Shown here: piece after piece, positions 8,496 through 17,144 of the stretch
Position numbering within the stretch: the stretch's first letter is position 1
How the letters are laid out: each line of letters begins with the position of its first letter
Assembly (NCBI GenBank): GCA_902168105.1
Contig: CABHOY010000030.1
Coordinates: 124,001-188,000 of the forward strand
DNA: 64,000 bases
From: an uncultured Flavihumibacter sp.
Lineage (GTDB): Bacteria; Bacteroidota; Bacteroidia; Chitinophagales; Chitinophagaceae
Reading direction: 5' to 3'
Position numbers and translations under genes: made by a program
Notes under the pieces: model-generated
Told to the model about the DNA's origin: nothing
Database searches by the model: none
What the model saw: the letters and a program-made list of their open reading frames with translations, nothing else

Positions 8496-8929
8496 TTACT
8501 TTTTTATACCGTGATCAGGTAACTTAAAATCGATGCTTACAGTAGTTAATACCGACACATATTTCTTGGGCTTAGGCTTCCACTCCTGCGATGCAGGTTC
8601 CCATTTAGGCATAATACTCACGATCTCAAAGCTTCTTCCGGTAGCCCATAACCTAAGTCATTACCTTGAATCACTTTAGGATCTTGTATATTTCCTTCTT
8701 TATCTATTCTAACCGATACAATTACTTTGCCCTCCTTTTTATGCTTTAGCGCTTTGCGCGGATATGTTAAATTACTACTGATAAATTTATCCATGGCAGA
8801 TAAGCCGCCTTTAAATTTAGGCGCTATTTCCACGACGGTAAATATATCTGAAGATTCATTGTCCTGAGACTTAGCAATACTAACAACGCTAAAGGACAAA
8901 ATAGAGACAAGCATCAGGGATTTAAGCAT
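8496..8929 (-). pseudogene. TonB C-terminal-domain protein, frameshifted
   Basis: Residues 1-22 are a signal peptide. The next part (VVEIAPKFKGGLSAMDKFIS, YPRKALKHKKEGKVIVSVRI, GLPEEALR) is the periplasmic TonB-C fold used in TonB-like energy transducers and in stand-alone TonB-C proteins. The frame meets TGA at 8618 right after EALRS. Adding one base restores the family's expected C-terminus in the next frame, IVSIMPKWEPASQEWKPKPK, running to a TAA at 8496-8498. This is a single-base deletion near 8622. It is either a real pseudogene or a sequence error. A stop 33 residues into the fold's last strand would probably disable it. Confidence 0.8.
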
Positions 8930-9069
8930 AGGGCTGGATATTTAGGGCTTAAAAGTAATGATAACTTTGATTTCCCACTGGTAGATCTTTTATGCCGGAA
9001 ATCCCTGTTTTATTTATATTGCATGAAACAGACGGATAATTTAACCTATAAATCCAAACTATAGATGTT

Positions 9070-9471
9070 ATGCAGACGTACGAAAGAAAAACCCCTGAAG
9101 ACCTGGATTGCGGAATTACTGTATTCATGAAAGTACTTGGTGCAAAATGGAAACCCTGTATTGTAGATCTTATCAGTAAAGGTTATAAAAGACCTAATGA
9201 AATACATAAACAACTTATCACTGCTACGCCAAGAGTTATAGACATGCAGTTGAGTGAACTGGAGTCTTATGGCATCGTTTCAAAGAAAGTACAGAAAGGC
9301 TTTCCATTGCGTGTTGACTATTCGCTTACCGATATGGGAATGAGCCTTCTGCCCCTTATTGCCTCTATGGACCAATGGGGAATGACTTACTCAGGGCAGG
9401 TTAAAAAGGTGACCTACGGGCGTCATACATCTCCACAACCCTCGTCCTGCCTGGCTTCCGCTACCGAATAA
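9070..9471 (+). CDS. HxlR-family transcriptional regulator
   Basis: A 133-residue winged-helix protein. It has the HxlR signature: a Cys near the N-terminus (LDCGITVFMKVLGAKWKPCIVDLI), the recognition region RPNEIHKQLITATPRVIDMQLSELE, and the wing VEYSLT-like element (RVDYSLTDMGMSLLPLI). HxlR proteins are dimeric DNA-binding redox or metabolite sensors. It lies 66 bp upstream of the DUF2306 membrane-protein gene on the same strand and may regulate it. One of three HxlR genes in the window. Confidence 0.88.
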   Translation: MQTYERKTPEDLDCGITVFMKVLGAKWKPCIVDLISKGYKRPNEIHKQLITATPRVIDMQLSELESYGIVSKKVQKGFPLRVDYSLTDMGMSLLPLIASMDQWGMTYSGQVKKVTYGRHTSPQPSSCLASATE

Positions 9472-9537
9472 TTTTTCGGTTATTGACTTCGATACCCGCT
9501 TTATTGAATTTTGTGTTCAATCAATGACTTATTGAAC

Positions 9538-10179
9538 ATGAAAAATTTATCTGTTACAGCCTGGGGAATCGGCGATGTTTTTAAGATACTCTTATGGGTT
9601 GCCATTGTAACTATTACCTGGTCCTTCATGCACGGCGCCGATCATTTTCTGCAACTTACTCCCCAAGCGCTGGGAAAATACTTTGAACTGAAATGGATCC
9701 TGATCCTCCATATTACAGCTGGTGGAGGCGCGTTAATTCTTGGTCCGCTGCAATTCTGGGAGCGACTGAGAACAAAAAACTGGAAGCTGCATCGCATCAT
9801 AGGTACACTCTATTTACTAGCCATTCTGGCCAGCAGCATATGTGCAGTAATATTAGCCTCTACTACTGCCTATGCCGTAAACTGGGCCTATGCTTTTTCA
9901 TTACAGGTATGGGTGAGTGTCTGGATTTCGGCATCTTTTATAGCACTGTGGACTGCCCGCAAAAAACAATTCAAACTCCACAAAGAGTGGATGACGAGAA
10001 GTTATCTTGTTACATTGGCATTTGTCGTATCGGGCCTCGTAGTGAAACTACCTGTTGTTCAATCCCTCGGAAGCTTTGCTGACATCTCTCCCTCGCTCTT
10101 CTGGATGGGATGGGCTGTTCCTTTGTACATCTATGAGGTTATATTATCATTACGGCAGAAAAAGACTGCGCGAGTGTAA
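9538..10179 (+). CDS. DUF2306 multi-pass membrane protein
   Basis: A 213-residue integral membrane protein with about six transmembrane helices. It carries the DUF2306 pattern: a His before the second helix (ILHITAGGGALILGPLQFWERLR), then KLHRIIGTLYLLAIL and KLHKEWMTRSYLVTLAFV, where the conserved His residues suggest a haem or metal site. The ATG at 9538 is preferred to a TTG nine codons earlier. Function is unknown. It follows the HxlR gene. Confidence 0.82.
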   Translation: MKNLSVTAWGIGDVFKILLWVAIVTITWSFMHGADHFLQLTPQALGKYFELKWILILHITAGGGALILGPLQFWERLRTKNWKLHRIIGTLYLLAILASSICAVILASTTAYAVNWAYAFSLQVWVSVWISASFIALWTARKKQFKLHKEWMTRSYLVTLAFVVSGLVVKLPVVQSLGSFADISPSLFWMGWAVPLYIYEVILSLRQKKTARV

Positions 10180-10231
10180 GATAAGCAGGCGCGGGCGTTA
10201 CTGCTGGTATACTTATTGAAGCGCATCCTTT

Positions 10232-11341
10232 ATGCCTCAAACGAAAATCTTCAAAACAGCCGCTATTCTTATTGTAGTGACACTGGTCGTCCTGATCCTT
10301 GTTTATGGGAAGCCATTCTTTGTACCTATTGCCTTTGCCGGTCTTCTGGCGATGTTATTACTACCGGTCAGCAAATGGCTTCAATCAAAAGGAGTTAATA
10401 AAGCTGTAGCCATTCTTTTGTCCATGCTGACCTTTGTAGGCTTCTTTGCACTGGTCATCTGGTTTATCAGCTGGCAGATTTCTGATATCGCGGAAAATGC
10501 GTCAAAATTGGAGCAACAGGTCATGGAAAAATACCAGCAATTACGGCAGCTATTAAGTACAGAGTATGGTATTAGCGCTGAGAAGCAGGAACAAATGCTA
10601 AAGGAACAACAGTCGTCTTCATCTGGTAAAATAAGTGCGGTGCTAACGGCGGTTATAAGCGGCTTTGGCGGCTTTCTTACCAATCTCCTGTTGGTACTTG
10701 TATATGTCTTCCTATTCACTTTCTTCCGCGACAGGATAAAGGGATTTATTGTCCGTCTCGTACCTGCAAGCGAGAAGGATAATACACTGGACTGCATTCA
10801 CAAAACCCAGCAGGTAGCACAGGAATACCTGAAGGGATTATTCCTGATGATCGTTTTTCTGTGGATCATGTACAGCATCGGCTTTTCTATAGCAGGTGTG
10901 AAGAATGCTTTCTTTTTTGCCATTCTGTGCGGATTGCTGGAGATCATCCCTTTTGTGGGAAATCTCGCAGGCACTGCATTAACACTTATGATGTCGTTAG
11001 TACAGGGCGGAGAGATGAATCTCGTAATTGGTATTTTGATCACCTACGGTCTTGTTCAGTTCATTCAGTCGTACCTGCTGGAACCACTGGTAGTTGGTTC
11101 AGGCGTGAACATCAACCCAATGGCCACTATCGTGGGGCTTGTGGCAGGAGAACTATTATGGGGGATCCCGGGTATGGTCATGGCTATTCCGCTGATGGGA
11201 ATGATAAAAGTGATCTTTGATCATATTCCTGTGATGAGGCCTTATGCATATCTGATCGGACAAGAAGAGAAAAAAGATAGTAACTGGCAGCAGTCAATTA
11301 AAAACATCGGTTCTAAAATCGGGAAACTTTTTAAATCTTAA
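10232..11341 (+). CDS. AI-2E family transporter (PerM/YdiK type)
   Basis: A 369-residue membrane protein with about eight transmembrane helices and a central soluble loop (about residues 85-140, rich in Gln/Glu). The C-terminal half has the family features: NLAGTALTLMMSLVQGG, then VVGSGVNINPMATIVGLVAGE and GIPGMVMAIPLMGMIKVIFD. Members include the AI-2 exporter TqsA and Na+/H+ antiporter-like proteins, so the substrate cannot be named. It ends before a 430-bp stretch that has only a gene relic. Confidence 0.88.
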   Translation: MPQTKIFKTAAILIVVTLVVLILVYGKPFFVPIAFAGLLAMLLLPVSKWLQSKGVNKAVAILLSMLTFVGFFALVIWFISWQISDIAENASKLEQQVMEKYQQLRQLLSTEYGISAEKQEQMLKEQQSSSSGKISAVLTAVISGFGGFLTNLLLVLVYVFLFTFFRDRIKGFIVRLVPASEKDNTLDCIHKTQQVAQEYLKGLFLMIVFLWIMYSIGFSIAGVKNAFFFAILCGLLEIIPFVGNLAGTALTLMMSLVQGGEMNLVIGILITYGLVQFIQSYLLEPLVVGSGVNINPMATIVGLVAGELLWGIPGMVMAIPLMGMIKVIFDHIPVMRPYAYLIGQEEKKDSNWQQSIKNIGSKIGKLFKS

Positions 11342-11585
11342 GTACAAAAATGAATGCAGTGGTATCTACATTTAAAGCCTCAGAAAATCCGGTCGTCAGG
11401 CAAAAATATCCTGTGACCGGACGGCGCTGGTGTACGAAGGAGCAGTCTGCCTTTCACGGAAGCACCAGCGGGTACTGAAGATTATATAATGCATGATTGG
11501 TTGTGTTTCTCATCAGCCAATATGATCAATTAGTCAGAATATCCTGTACCGTTAAAGCCTTCTGATTTCAGTTGCTCCAACGGGG

Positions 11586-11750
11586 ATGCTTATGCATCAA
11601 AAAATAATTTACCATAAAGGATCGTTTTATTGGTATGTTGCGGTCACGCATGCTTCCGGAAATGGGAAAGCGATCGGTGTGGCAGTGACCTCAAGCCCGG
11701 CAGGACCATATGTCGATGGATATGGAATGCCTGAACCAGACGACAATTGA
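11586..11750 (+). pseudogene. Relic of a GH43-type glycoside hydrolase
   Basis: A 54-codon fragment reads HQKIIYHKGSFYWYVAVTH followed by GKAIGVAVTSSPAGPYVD. This matches the first propeller blades of GH43 enzymes (arabinofuranosidase/xylosidase type), where FYWYV and GVAVSDSPxGPF are typical. The frame stops at once on both sides (TAA at 11553, TGA at 11748), and no other part of the enzyme is found nearby. Only about 55 of the usual 300 or more residues remain. The rest of the gap 11342-11775 has a 42-codon open frame at 11350 that I cannot assign. Confidence 0.55.
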
Positions 11751-11775
11751 TCAATCAACAAAGTAAACCCATACT

Positions 11776-12882
11776 ATGACCCACGAAAGTTCCAAAACCG
11801 GGCGCACGTTATGTTCTGCCAGGATATATTGTCTCTTGTTGTTCGCCTGTTTTTTATATACTAATGCTTACGGGCAGTCCAATGCCTCCTTCGACATTAA
11901 AGGCAATCTTCAGGGGAAGTATACTGGCAACATATTTCTATCTTATTCACCAAATGACACATTGCATATCAGGGATACAGCTACGATCACAAACGGCCGG
12001 TTTCACTTCAAAGGGAAATTGGAGGGACCGGTACAGGGCGTCCTATCATTGGAAAGCTTATCTACCAATGGCTGGATATACCTGGATACGGGCCATATCG
12101 TCGTAAGTGCCAAAGCTGATACCTTTAGCAGGGATAAACGCCTGATCAACAGCTTAACGCTGTTATCCGTAAAAGGATCGTTAAGCGACAGTTTACGGCG
12201 TGATATTTTTGATTACTGGCAGTCATTGAAGGCGCTCAAGCTTGATAATACTGCGATAGCTGACAGCTTCCATCAAAAAGTATATGGGTTTGTAAAAAAA
12301 TTCCCTGACCATAACCTCGGGTCTGAGATACTACGGGATGCAGATCTCTTTTCCTACCATCAGGCATACCAGATATTCAACACCTTTTCTGCACGGCAAC
12401 AGGAAAAGGCGGCTACAAATGGCGTGACTACTTTATTAAGACAGCTGGAGCGAACAGAAAAAGGCAGTCCATATTGCTTCAAGCCGCAGCAGGATACTGC
12501 CGGAAAAGTAATTACCGGCAGGGAAAAACAGTTTAAATACCTGCTGGTAGAATTCTGGGCCAGCTGGTGCGCTCCGTGCCGGGAAGAAAATCCGCGTTTA
12601 AAGGCCCTATACAGCCAATATAAGGACAGGGGCTTTGACATACTAAGCATTTCCCTCGATGAGGACAAAAAGGCCTGGATAAATGCGATTAAAAAGGATG
12701 GATTGCCCTGGCAACAGATAGCAGACCTGGAAGGTTTCAGAAATGAAATTGCACAATACTATTTCGTGAGAAGCATTCCATTCAATCTATTGCTGGATGA
12801 GCAGGGGAAAATTATTACCAAAGGCATCAGGGGACCTTTACTGGATGCGCAATTAGCGGCGCTGATGCCTCTTGTAAACTAA
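11776..12882 (+). CDS. TlpA/ResA-like thiol-disulfide oxidoreductase with N-terminal DUF4369
   Basis: A 368-residue exported protein. A signal peptide (about residues 15-33, ending AYGQS) is followed by a DUF4369-type beta domain (GNIFLSYSPNDTLHIRDTATI) and a C-terminal thioredoxin domain. The thioredoxin active site WASWCAPC has its Cys pair at 265 and 268, and the cis-Pro lies in VRSIPFNLL. Such proteins reduce or shuffle disulfides in the periplasm, often for cytochrome c maturation or as peroxidases. No partner is adjacent. It is followed by a terminator. Confidence 0.9.
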   Translation: MTHESSKTGRTLCSARIYCLLLFACFLYTNAYGQSNASFDIKGNLQGKYTGNIFLSYSPNDTLHIRDTATITNGRFHFKGKLEGPVQGVLSLESLSTNGWIYLDTGHIVVSAKADTFSRDKRLINSLTLLSVKGSLSDSLRRDIFDYWQSLKALKLDNTAIADSFHQKVYGFVKKFPDHNLGSEILRDADLFSYHQAYQIFNTFSARQQEKAATNGVTTLLRQLERTEKGSPYCFKPQQDTAGKVITGREKQFKYLLVEFWASWCAPCREENPRLKALYSQYKDRGFDILSISLDEDKKAWINAIKKDGLPWQQIADLEGFRNEIAQYYFVRSIPFNLLLDEQGKIITKGIRGPLLDAQLAALMPLVN

Positions 12883-12907
12883 GGGTAACGGCAGTCAGGA
12901 CATTAAA

Positions 12908-12938
12908 AAAGGGGATGACTTACGAGCCATCCCCCTTT
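12908..12938. terminator. Terminator between convergent genes
   Basis: AAAGGGGATG (12908-12917) pairs with CATCCCCCTTT (12928-12938) around a 10-nt loop. It lies between the TlpA-like gene and the convergent gene ending at 12961. Confidence 0.72.
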
Positions 12939-12960
12939 GCATGAACCAACACTTACCTGG

Positions 12961-13347
12961 CTAAGATTTATAATAATTCCTTTTGGCTTCAAGGACGGCA
13001 CTATCACGTTCTCTCCTGAATTCCCTTACCTGGGCACGTCTTTCCTTGCCTGACAGGTCTTTATCCAGCCTTACTGATTCAATCTTATCCGCATATTCGT
13101 TCTTAATGTCGTTTATCTGCATATCCAGCTTGGTTGGCTGGTAAGGGGCCGTAGCATATGGATATGGGTAGCCAAAATAAAATGGAGAATAGAAAGGGCT
13201 GTAAAATCCGCCACCAAAAACTACGGTCGTTCTGGGATGATAGAAACCACCACCACCATGAAAGCCTCTTCCAGGGGCATTAAGAGCCATTGCTGAAGCG
13301 CCTTGAACCGTAACTGCGAGGAGCAGTATTGCTATTATCTTTTTCAT
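12961..13347 (-). CDS. Secreted Gly/Tyr/Pro-rich protein with charged C-terminal helix
   Basis: A 128-residue protein with a signal peptide (about residues 1-19, ending ASAMA). A low-complexity Gly/Tyr/Phe/Pro region (about 25-65, with repeated SPFY units) precedes a charged helix (about 75-125, KNEYADKIESVRLDKDLSGK and REFRRERDSAVLEAKRNYYK). The layout resembles small envelope proteins of Sphingobacteriales whose helix resembles CpxP/Spy-type stress chaperones, but that link is only by resemblance. Function is unknown. Confidence 0.72.
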   Translation of the reverse strand: MKKIIAILLLAVTVQGASAMALNAPGRGFHGGGGFYHPRTTVVFGGGFYSPFYSPFYFGYPYPYATAPYQPTKLDMQINDIKNEYADKIESVRLDKDLSGKERRAQVREFRRERDSAVLEAKRNYYKS

Positions 13348-13435
13348 GACCTTTAATTTTTACTACTTCTTTGACAGCTGTTGAAGAGAAAAATTTAAAG
13401 GGAAAAGTATGTTTAGCAAACTATTAACAGTAACC

Positions 13436-14323
13436 TTAATTTTCCATTAAAAGCTTAATATGAAATAACTTGCTTGCTCCCTGATCATTATCTGATACCA
13501 GATGCAGGTACCAGTCTTTGTCCTTCACAGCCGCTAAACATATACCTTCTATCTTTTCGCCCTTAAAAGCAGGATCTATGTCTGACAGGTTAACAATGTT
13601 ATCCAGCGATATATCCTTCCCATTTAGCTTTTGGCTGACATCTTTCACCCAGCCGATATAACTATCACCAATTGTGCCGTCATCATATGCATTGCCGGTG
13701 GCTTCGCTTGATAAAATAACGAGTAGCACATCTTCCTGCTCCACATAACACAACTCGGAAACGCCTGCAAATCCAGCTACCGGGAACGGGTTTATCAGCT
13801 TAGACACCGTGATCGGGGCATCCTCCTGACGTTTCCAGAAATCTGTGGCTGTGACAATAAGATGATTGACCGGATGGTTTTCATTACCACGATTGCTCAG
13901 TATAAGATGATCCCCTGCTATTGCAGCACCTTCAATGTTCATTTCCGGTATTTGATGCAGTCGTTTTATGAACGAAGTATATACGATATGTTGAGGTTGA
14001 TTATCAGCAAAAGGCAGCGGTAGTAGCACTCCTCTCTCCCGTTCTTTTGTAGCTGCCGAGCCTAATGCGAGTAAGCTTTCCTGACCATTAACATCGAGTA
14101 TCACAGCTGTTTCCAGGTCGGCCTTTTTTGCTTTGGGGATCCTCTTTTCCTGATGATCGAAAAATGATACCGTGTTTATTTCATTGTAATTGCTATCCAG
14201 CACCAGCAGCTTGCTGGCATCATCGCCGATAACGTACAGCAGGCCATCGTGGTAATTGATCGAGGAACCGGAAGGGTAATCACTCAACAATAAAAATTTC
14301 AGCAATGTTATAATAGCTTTCAA
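13436..14323 (-). CDS. Beta-propeller-like conserved protein (DUF6929-like)
   Basis: A 295-residue protein of repeated beta-strand segments (INYHDGLLYVIGDDASKLLVLD, AAIAGDHLILSNRG, VSELCYVEQEDVLLVILSSEA, KGEKIEGICLAAVKDKDWYL). Such repeats fit a propeller like the esterase-like/phytase-like group. The resemblance to DUF6929 is tentative. No clear signal peptide is seen. The start at 14323 is the only good one. It lies downstream of the MocR gene on the same strand but is 91 bp away. Confidence 0.65.
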   Translation of the reverse strand: MKAIITLLKFLLLSDYPSGSSINYHDGLLYVIGDDASKLLVLDSNYNEINTVSFFDHQEKRIPKAKKADLETAVILDVNGQESLLALGSAATKERERGVLLPLPFADNQPQHIVYTSFIKRLHQIPEMNIEGAAIAGDHLILSNRGNENHPVNHLIVTATDFWKRQEDAPITVSKLINPFPVAGFAGVSELCYVEQEDVLLVILSSEATGNAYDDGTIGDSYIGWVKDVSQKLNGKDISLDNIVNLSDIDPAFKGEKIEGICLAAVKDKDWYLHLVSDNDQGASKLFHIKLLMEN

Positions 14324-14414
14324 GATCCAGGTTTTAGCGAAGTTTAAAGCTACGATCTTTTACGATACGGTGTTGAGACGCGGAGGATATAAAAAAGCCT
14401 TCAGGGTGCTATCT

Positions 14415-15893
14415 TCACACCAGCGTTTTCAGCGTCTCAATGCTTTTAGCCAGTTCTTCAATTGAGGAAGATGCAAAACCCAAACGGACGGCATTGACTT
14501 TGTAGTTTGAATATTGATGCACTTTACCGTCAGACAGGTATAGTCCTTTCTGCAATGCCTTTGCTGCCAGCTTTTCCATGTTGATAGACTTTGAAAAGGT
14601 CGTCCACACTGTCATTCCTCCTTCCGGCACTTCAAAGCTTACGGCTCCTTTCAACTCTTTACTTAGCAGCCCGCAGAAGAAATCCCTTCTTTCATGATAG
14701 ACAGCTAAAGCCTTTCTAAGGTAGCGTTGCACGGTACCATCATTGAGCAGTTCAGCCATCGCATTGTCAAGGATATGATCGCCCTGCCTGTCCAGCAGCA
14801 CACGGACCTGTGAAAGATGTGCTATTACATTTTCTGACGCTACCAGGTAACCAATACGGAATGCAGGTGAAAAGCTTTTACTGAAAGAACCACAGTAGAT
14901 CACCATACCGTTTTCATCAGCGCTCGCCAATGGTAACAGGGGACGATGCCTGTAATGGAAGTCGAAATCATAATCATCTTCAAAAATGATAAACCCATAT
15001 TCGTTAGCAAGCCTTAACAACTCAAGTCTTCTGTCAATCCTTAAAGACACTGTTGTAGGATAATGGTGATGCGGGGTTACGTAGACCATTCTCACTTTCT
15101 GCTTACGGCATATCTTCTTCAGTTCATCTACTACTAAACCATTTTCATCTACCGGTATAGTTATATGTTTTGCTTTAGCATGTGCGAAATTGCGTTCTGC
15201 CCTGCCCCAACCGGGTATTCCGGACACGATGATATCTCCCGGCTCGATCAGGCCATTACAGACCAGGTTTATACCCATTAACGTACCCCTTACGGAAAGG
15301 ATATTCCTGGCGCTTGTTTTTAGTCCCCTTGTTTCGTTCAGGTAATCAGACAATGCTTCTTTATAGACAGGCGAACCGTCAGGAAGGCTATATCTGCCAA
15401 ACTTTTGGTATAATCCACTTCTTGTTAACTGATTGCGGTAAGCACGGTACAGCTCTTTCAGCGGCGCCAGTTTAGGGTCGGGGAATCCGTCATCGAGATG
15501 CAATTCCGAAGTGACAAGGGTAATAGGACTATTCAGATGATTTTTAGACTGGATCGCAAACCCTGCTTTCTTTTGCGGTGTTGAAGCGGAGGCGTTTCTA
15601 AGGGCCTTAGGCTTAGACTCCGGAATATGGGATGAAATAAAAGTGCCGCTCCCTACAAAGCTTTCCAGCCATCCCTGCATCTGCAGTTCTTCGAAAGCTT
15701 TAGATACGGTGATCCTGTTCACATGCAACAGGCCTGCTACATCCCTGGAGCCAGGCAATTTCTGTCCTGGCTGGAGTTTGCCGCTTCTGATCAGCGATAA
15801 GATACCATCCGCCAGCTGAAGATATACGGCCCTGTCGGCCGAATGGTCCAGCTGCAGTCCTTCAAAAAGTTGTACTAATATTGGACTATCCAC
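14415..15893 (-). CDS. MocR-family (GntR HTH + aminotransferase-like) regulator
   Basis: A 492-residue fusion. The N-terminal GntR winged helix (about residues 15-85) contains AVYLQLADGILSLIRSGKLQPGQKLPGSRDVAGLL. The rest is a fold-type I aminotransferase-like domain with the PLP-binding lysine in GSFSKSFSPAFRIGY and the HHYPTTV and FEDDYDFDF motifs. The start is GTG at 15893. MocR proteins (PdxR, GabR) bind PLP and usually control a divergent gene. Here that gene is the PaiB-like one. ATTGGACTA boxes sit at and upstream of its start, so it is probably autoregulated. The strong candidate effector is PLP or an aminated ligand. Confidence 0.9.
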   Translation of the reverse strand: MDSPILVQLFEGLQLDHSADRAVYLQLADGILSLIRSGKLQPGQKLPGSRDVAGLLHVNRITVSKAFEELQMQGWLESFVGSGTFISSHIPESKPKALRNASASTPQKKAGFAIQSKNHLNSPITLVTSELHLDDGFPDPKLAPLKELYRAYRNQLTRSGLYQKFGRYSLPDGSPVYKEALSDYLNETRGLKTSARNILSVRGTLMGINLVCNGLIEPGDIIVSGIPGWGRAERNFAHAKAKHITIPVDENGLVVDELKKICRKQKVRMVYVTPHHHYPTTVSLRIDRRLELLRLANEYGFIIFEDDYDFDFHYRHRPLLPLASADENGMVIYCGSFSKSFSPAFRIGYLVASENVIAHLSQVRVLLDRQGDHILDNAMAELLNDGTVQRYLRKALAVYHERRDFFCGLLSKELKGAVSFEVPEGGMTVWTTFSKSINMEKLAAKALQKGLYLSDGKVHQYSNYKVNAVRLGFASSSIEELAKSIETLKTLV

Positions 15894-15926
15894 TTTATTA
15901 TAATTGGACTACAAAGGTAATCCAAT
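15880..15926. promoter_or_regulatory. MocR operator: repeated ATTGGACTA boxes
   Basis: ATTGGACTA occurs at 15880-15888 and 15903-15911 (23 bp apart, about two helical turns). An inverted, one-mismatch copy, TAATCCAAT, lies at 15918-15926. A -7 like element TAATTTTG follows at 15934-15941 for the rightward gene. The first box overlaps the GTG start of the MocR gene. Direct repeats are typical MocR targets. Confidence 0.62.
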
Positions 15927-15967
15927 TTGCCTGTAATTTTGCACCGGACAGCTTAAGAAATCATCCC

Positions 15968-16576
15968 ATGTATACATCTAAAGGGTTTGAATTTGATAAC
16001 GATGCGGACAAGATCGCTTTTATGAAGCAATACAGTTTCGCTACCATCATTAGTACTAATGATGGTTTTCCTGTGGCCACGCAGCTGCCGTTTGTGATAG
16101 ATGACAGCACAGGTAAACTGCTGATAAGCTCACATTTTGCCTTAGTGAATGAGCAGGCCGCAAATGTTGAAGCGAATACGTCCCTGGTGATATTTACCGG
16201 GCCTCACGGCTATATTTCACCCAGACACTATGATAAGTGGGAAAGCGTGCCTACCTGGGATTACATTGCTGTCCACGCATATGGAAAGGCCAGGATCGTC
16301 CATGATGAAACCGGCAAGATGAGGATATTAGAACAGATGATCAGCTATTATGAACAGGATTATTTAAAGCAGTGGAATGAACTCCCTGAAAAGTATAAAA
16401 AGGGCATGATCCGCGGTATAGTCGCTTTCGAGCTGGAGGTAACGAATTTGCAGGGACAGAAGAAACTGAGCCAGAATAAATCATCCGAAGAAAGAAAAAG
16501 AATTATTGCTCACCTGAAGGACAGTAATGATCATACAGAAAATAGCCTGGCAGCATACATTCAAAAAACACTTTAA
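15968..16576 (+). CDS. PaiB-like FMN-binding split-barrel protein
   Basis: A 202-residue protein beginning MYTSKGFEFDN. It matches the PaiB/FMN-binding negative regulator family, with a PNPOx-like split-barrel fold: FATIISTNDGFPVATQLPF, ISSHFALVNEQAANVE and the signature FTGPHGYISPRHYDKWESVPTWDYIAVHAYG. The ATG at 15968 is chosen; the earlier in-frame start would run through the promoter. In Bacillus PaiB affects sporulation and polyamine metabolism genes. It is the first gene of a four-gene run and is divergent from a PLP-type regulator. Confidence 0.9.
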   Translation: MYTSKGFEFDNDADKIAFMKQYSFATIISTNDGFPVATQLPFVIDDSTGKLLISSHFALVNEQAANVEANTSLVIFTGPHGYISPRHYDKWESVPTWDYIAVHAYGKARIVHDETGKMRILEQMISYYEQDYLKQWNELPEKYKKGMIRGIVAFELEVTNLQGQKKLSQNKSSEERKRIIAHLKDSNDHTENSLAAYIQKTL

Positions 16577-16594
16577 CAAACTAATCCACTTGCT

Positions 16595-17131
16595 ATGAAA
16601 TTCGATATTCAACCCGTATTAGAAAATGAGAAAACAGGCCTTTATCCATTGCAGGAAGAAGATCTTGATGCACTATATGCTGTTGCATCAGATCCGAAAA
16701 TATGGGAACAACATCCCAACAACGAACGTTGGAAGAAAGAGGTATTCCAGGCATTTTTCGACGAAGCCATACAGAGTAAGGGAGCTTTTAAAATTGTTGA
16801 TAAGACAACCGGAAGTATTATAGGAAGCACCCGTTTTTATGGTTACGACGAGCAGGAAAACTGCATATGCATCGGCTATACATTTTATGCCACCAAATAC
16901 TGGGGTACAGGAACTAATCGTGGGGTGAAAAAGATGATGCTGGATTATGCTTTTCAATTTGTCTCAAAAGTTTATTTCCACATTGGTGCATTTAATATCC
17001 GTTCACAGATAGCCGTCAGCCGTCTGGGTGCAGAAAAAGTCGGAGAACAGATGATCGCTTATCCGGGTCAGGTACCGAAACCCAACTTCCTGTATGTTAT
17101 TGACAAGAACAGTGTAATTTTGGCGTCTTAA
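16595..17131 (+). CDS. GNAT N-acetyltransferase
   Basis: A 178-residue GNAT of the RimJ/RimL-like type: YPLQEEDLDALYAVASDPKI, the strand-turn SIIGSTRFYGYDEQENCICIGYTF, and the acetyl-CoA region KYWGTGTNRGVKKMMLDYAF (a Q/RxxGxG/A variant, here GTGTNRG). C-terminal GAFNIRSQIAVSRLGAEKVG is the usual last strand. It starts 18 bp after the PaiB-like gene and ends 13 bp before the AAA+ gene. Substrate unknown; small amines or N-terminal residues are typical. Confidence 0.86.
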   Translation: MKFDIQPVLENEKTGLYPLQEEDLDALYAVASDPKIWEQHPNNERWKKEVFQAFFDEAIQSKGAFKIVDKTTGSIIGSTRFYGYDEQENCICIGYTFYATKYWGTGTNRGVKKMMLDYAFQFVSKVYFHIGAFNIRSQIAVSRLGAEKVGEQMIAYPGQVPKPNFLYVIDKNSVILAS

Positions 17132-17144
17132 GCAGAAAGAAATA

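Noticed and set aside
10381..10797. A minus-strand frame of 138 residues inside the AI-2E transporter
   Set aside because: The plus-strand frame is a full-length transporter; this is antisense noise.
11350..11478. A 42-codon frame (starts MNAVVSTFKASENP) after the AI-2E gene
   Set aside because: It is short, has no motif, and lies in an eroded gap; I could not connect it to the GH43 relic.
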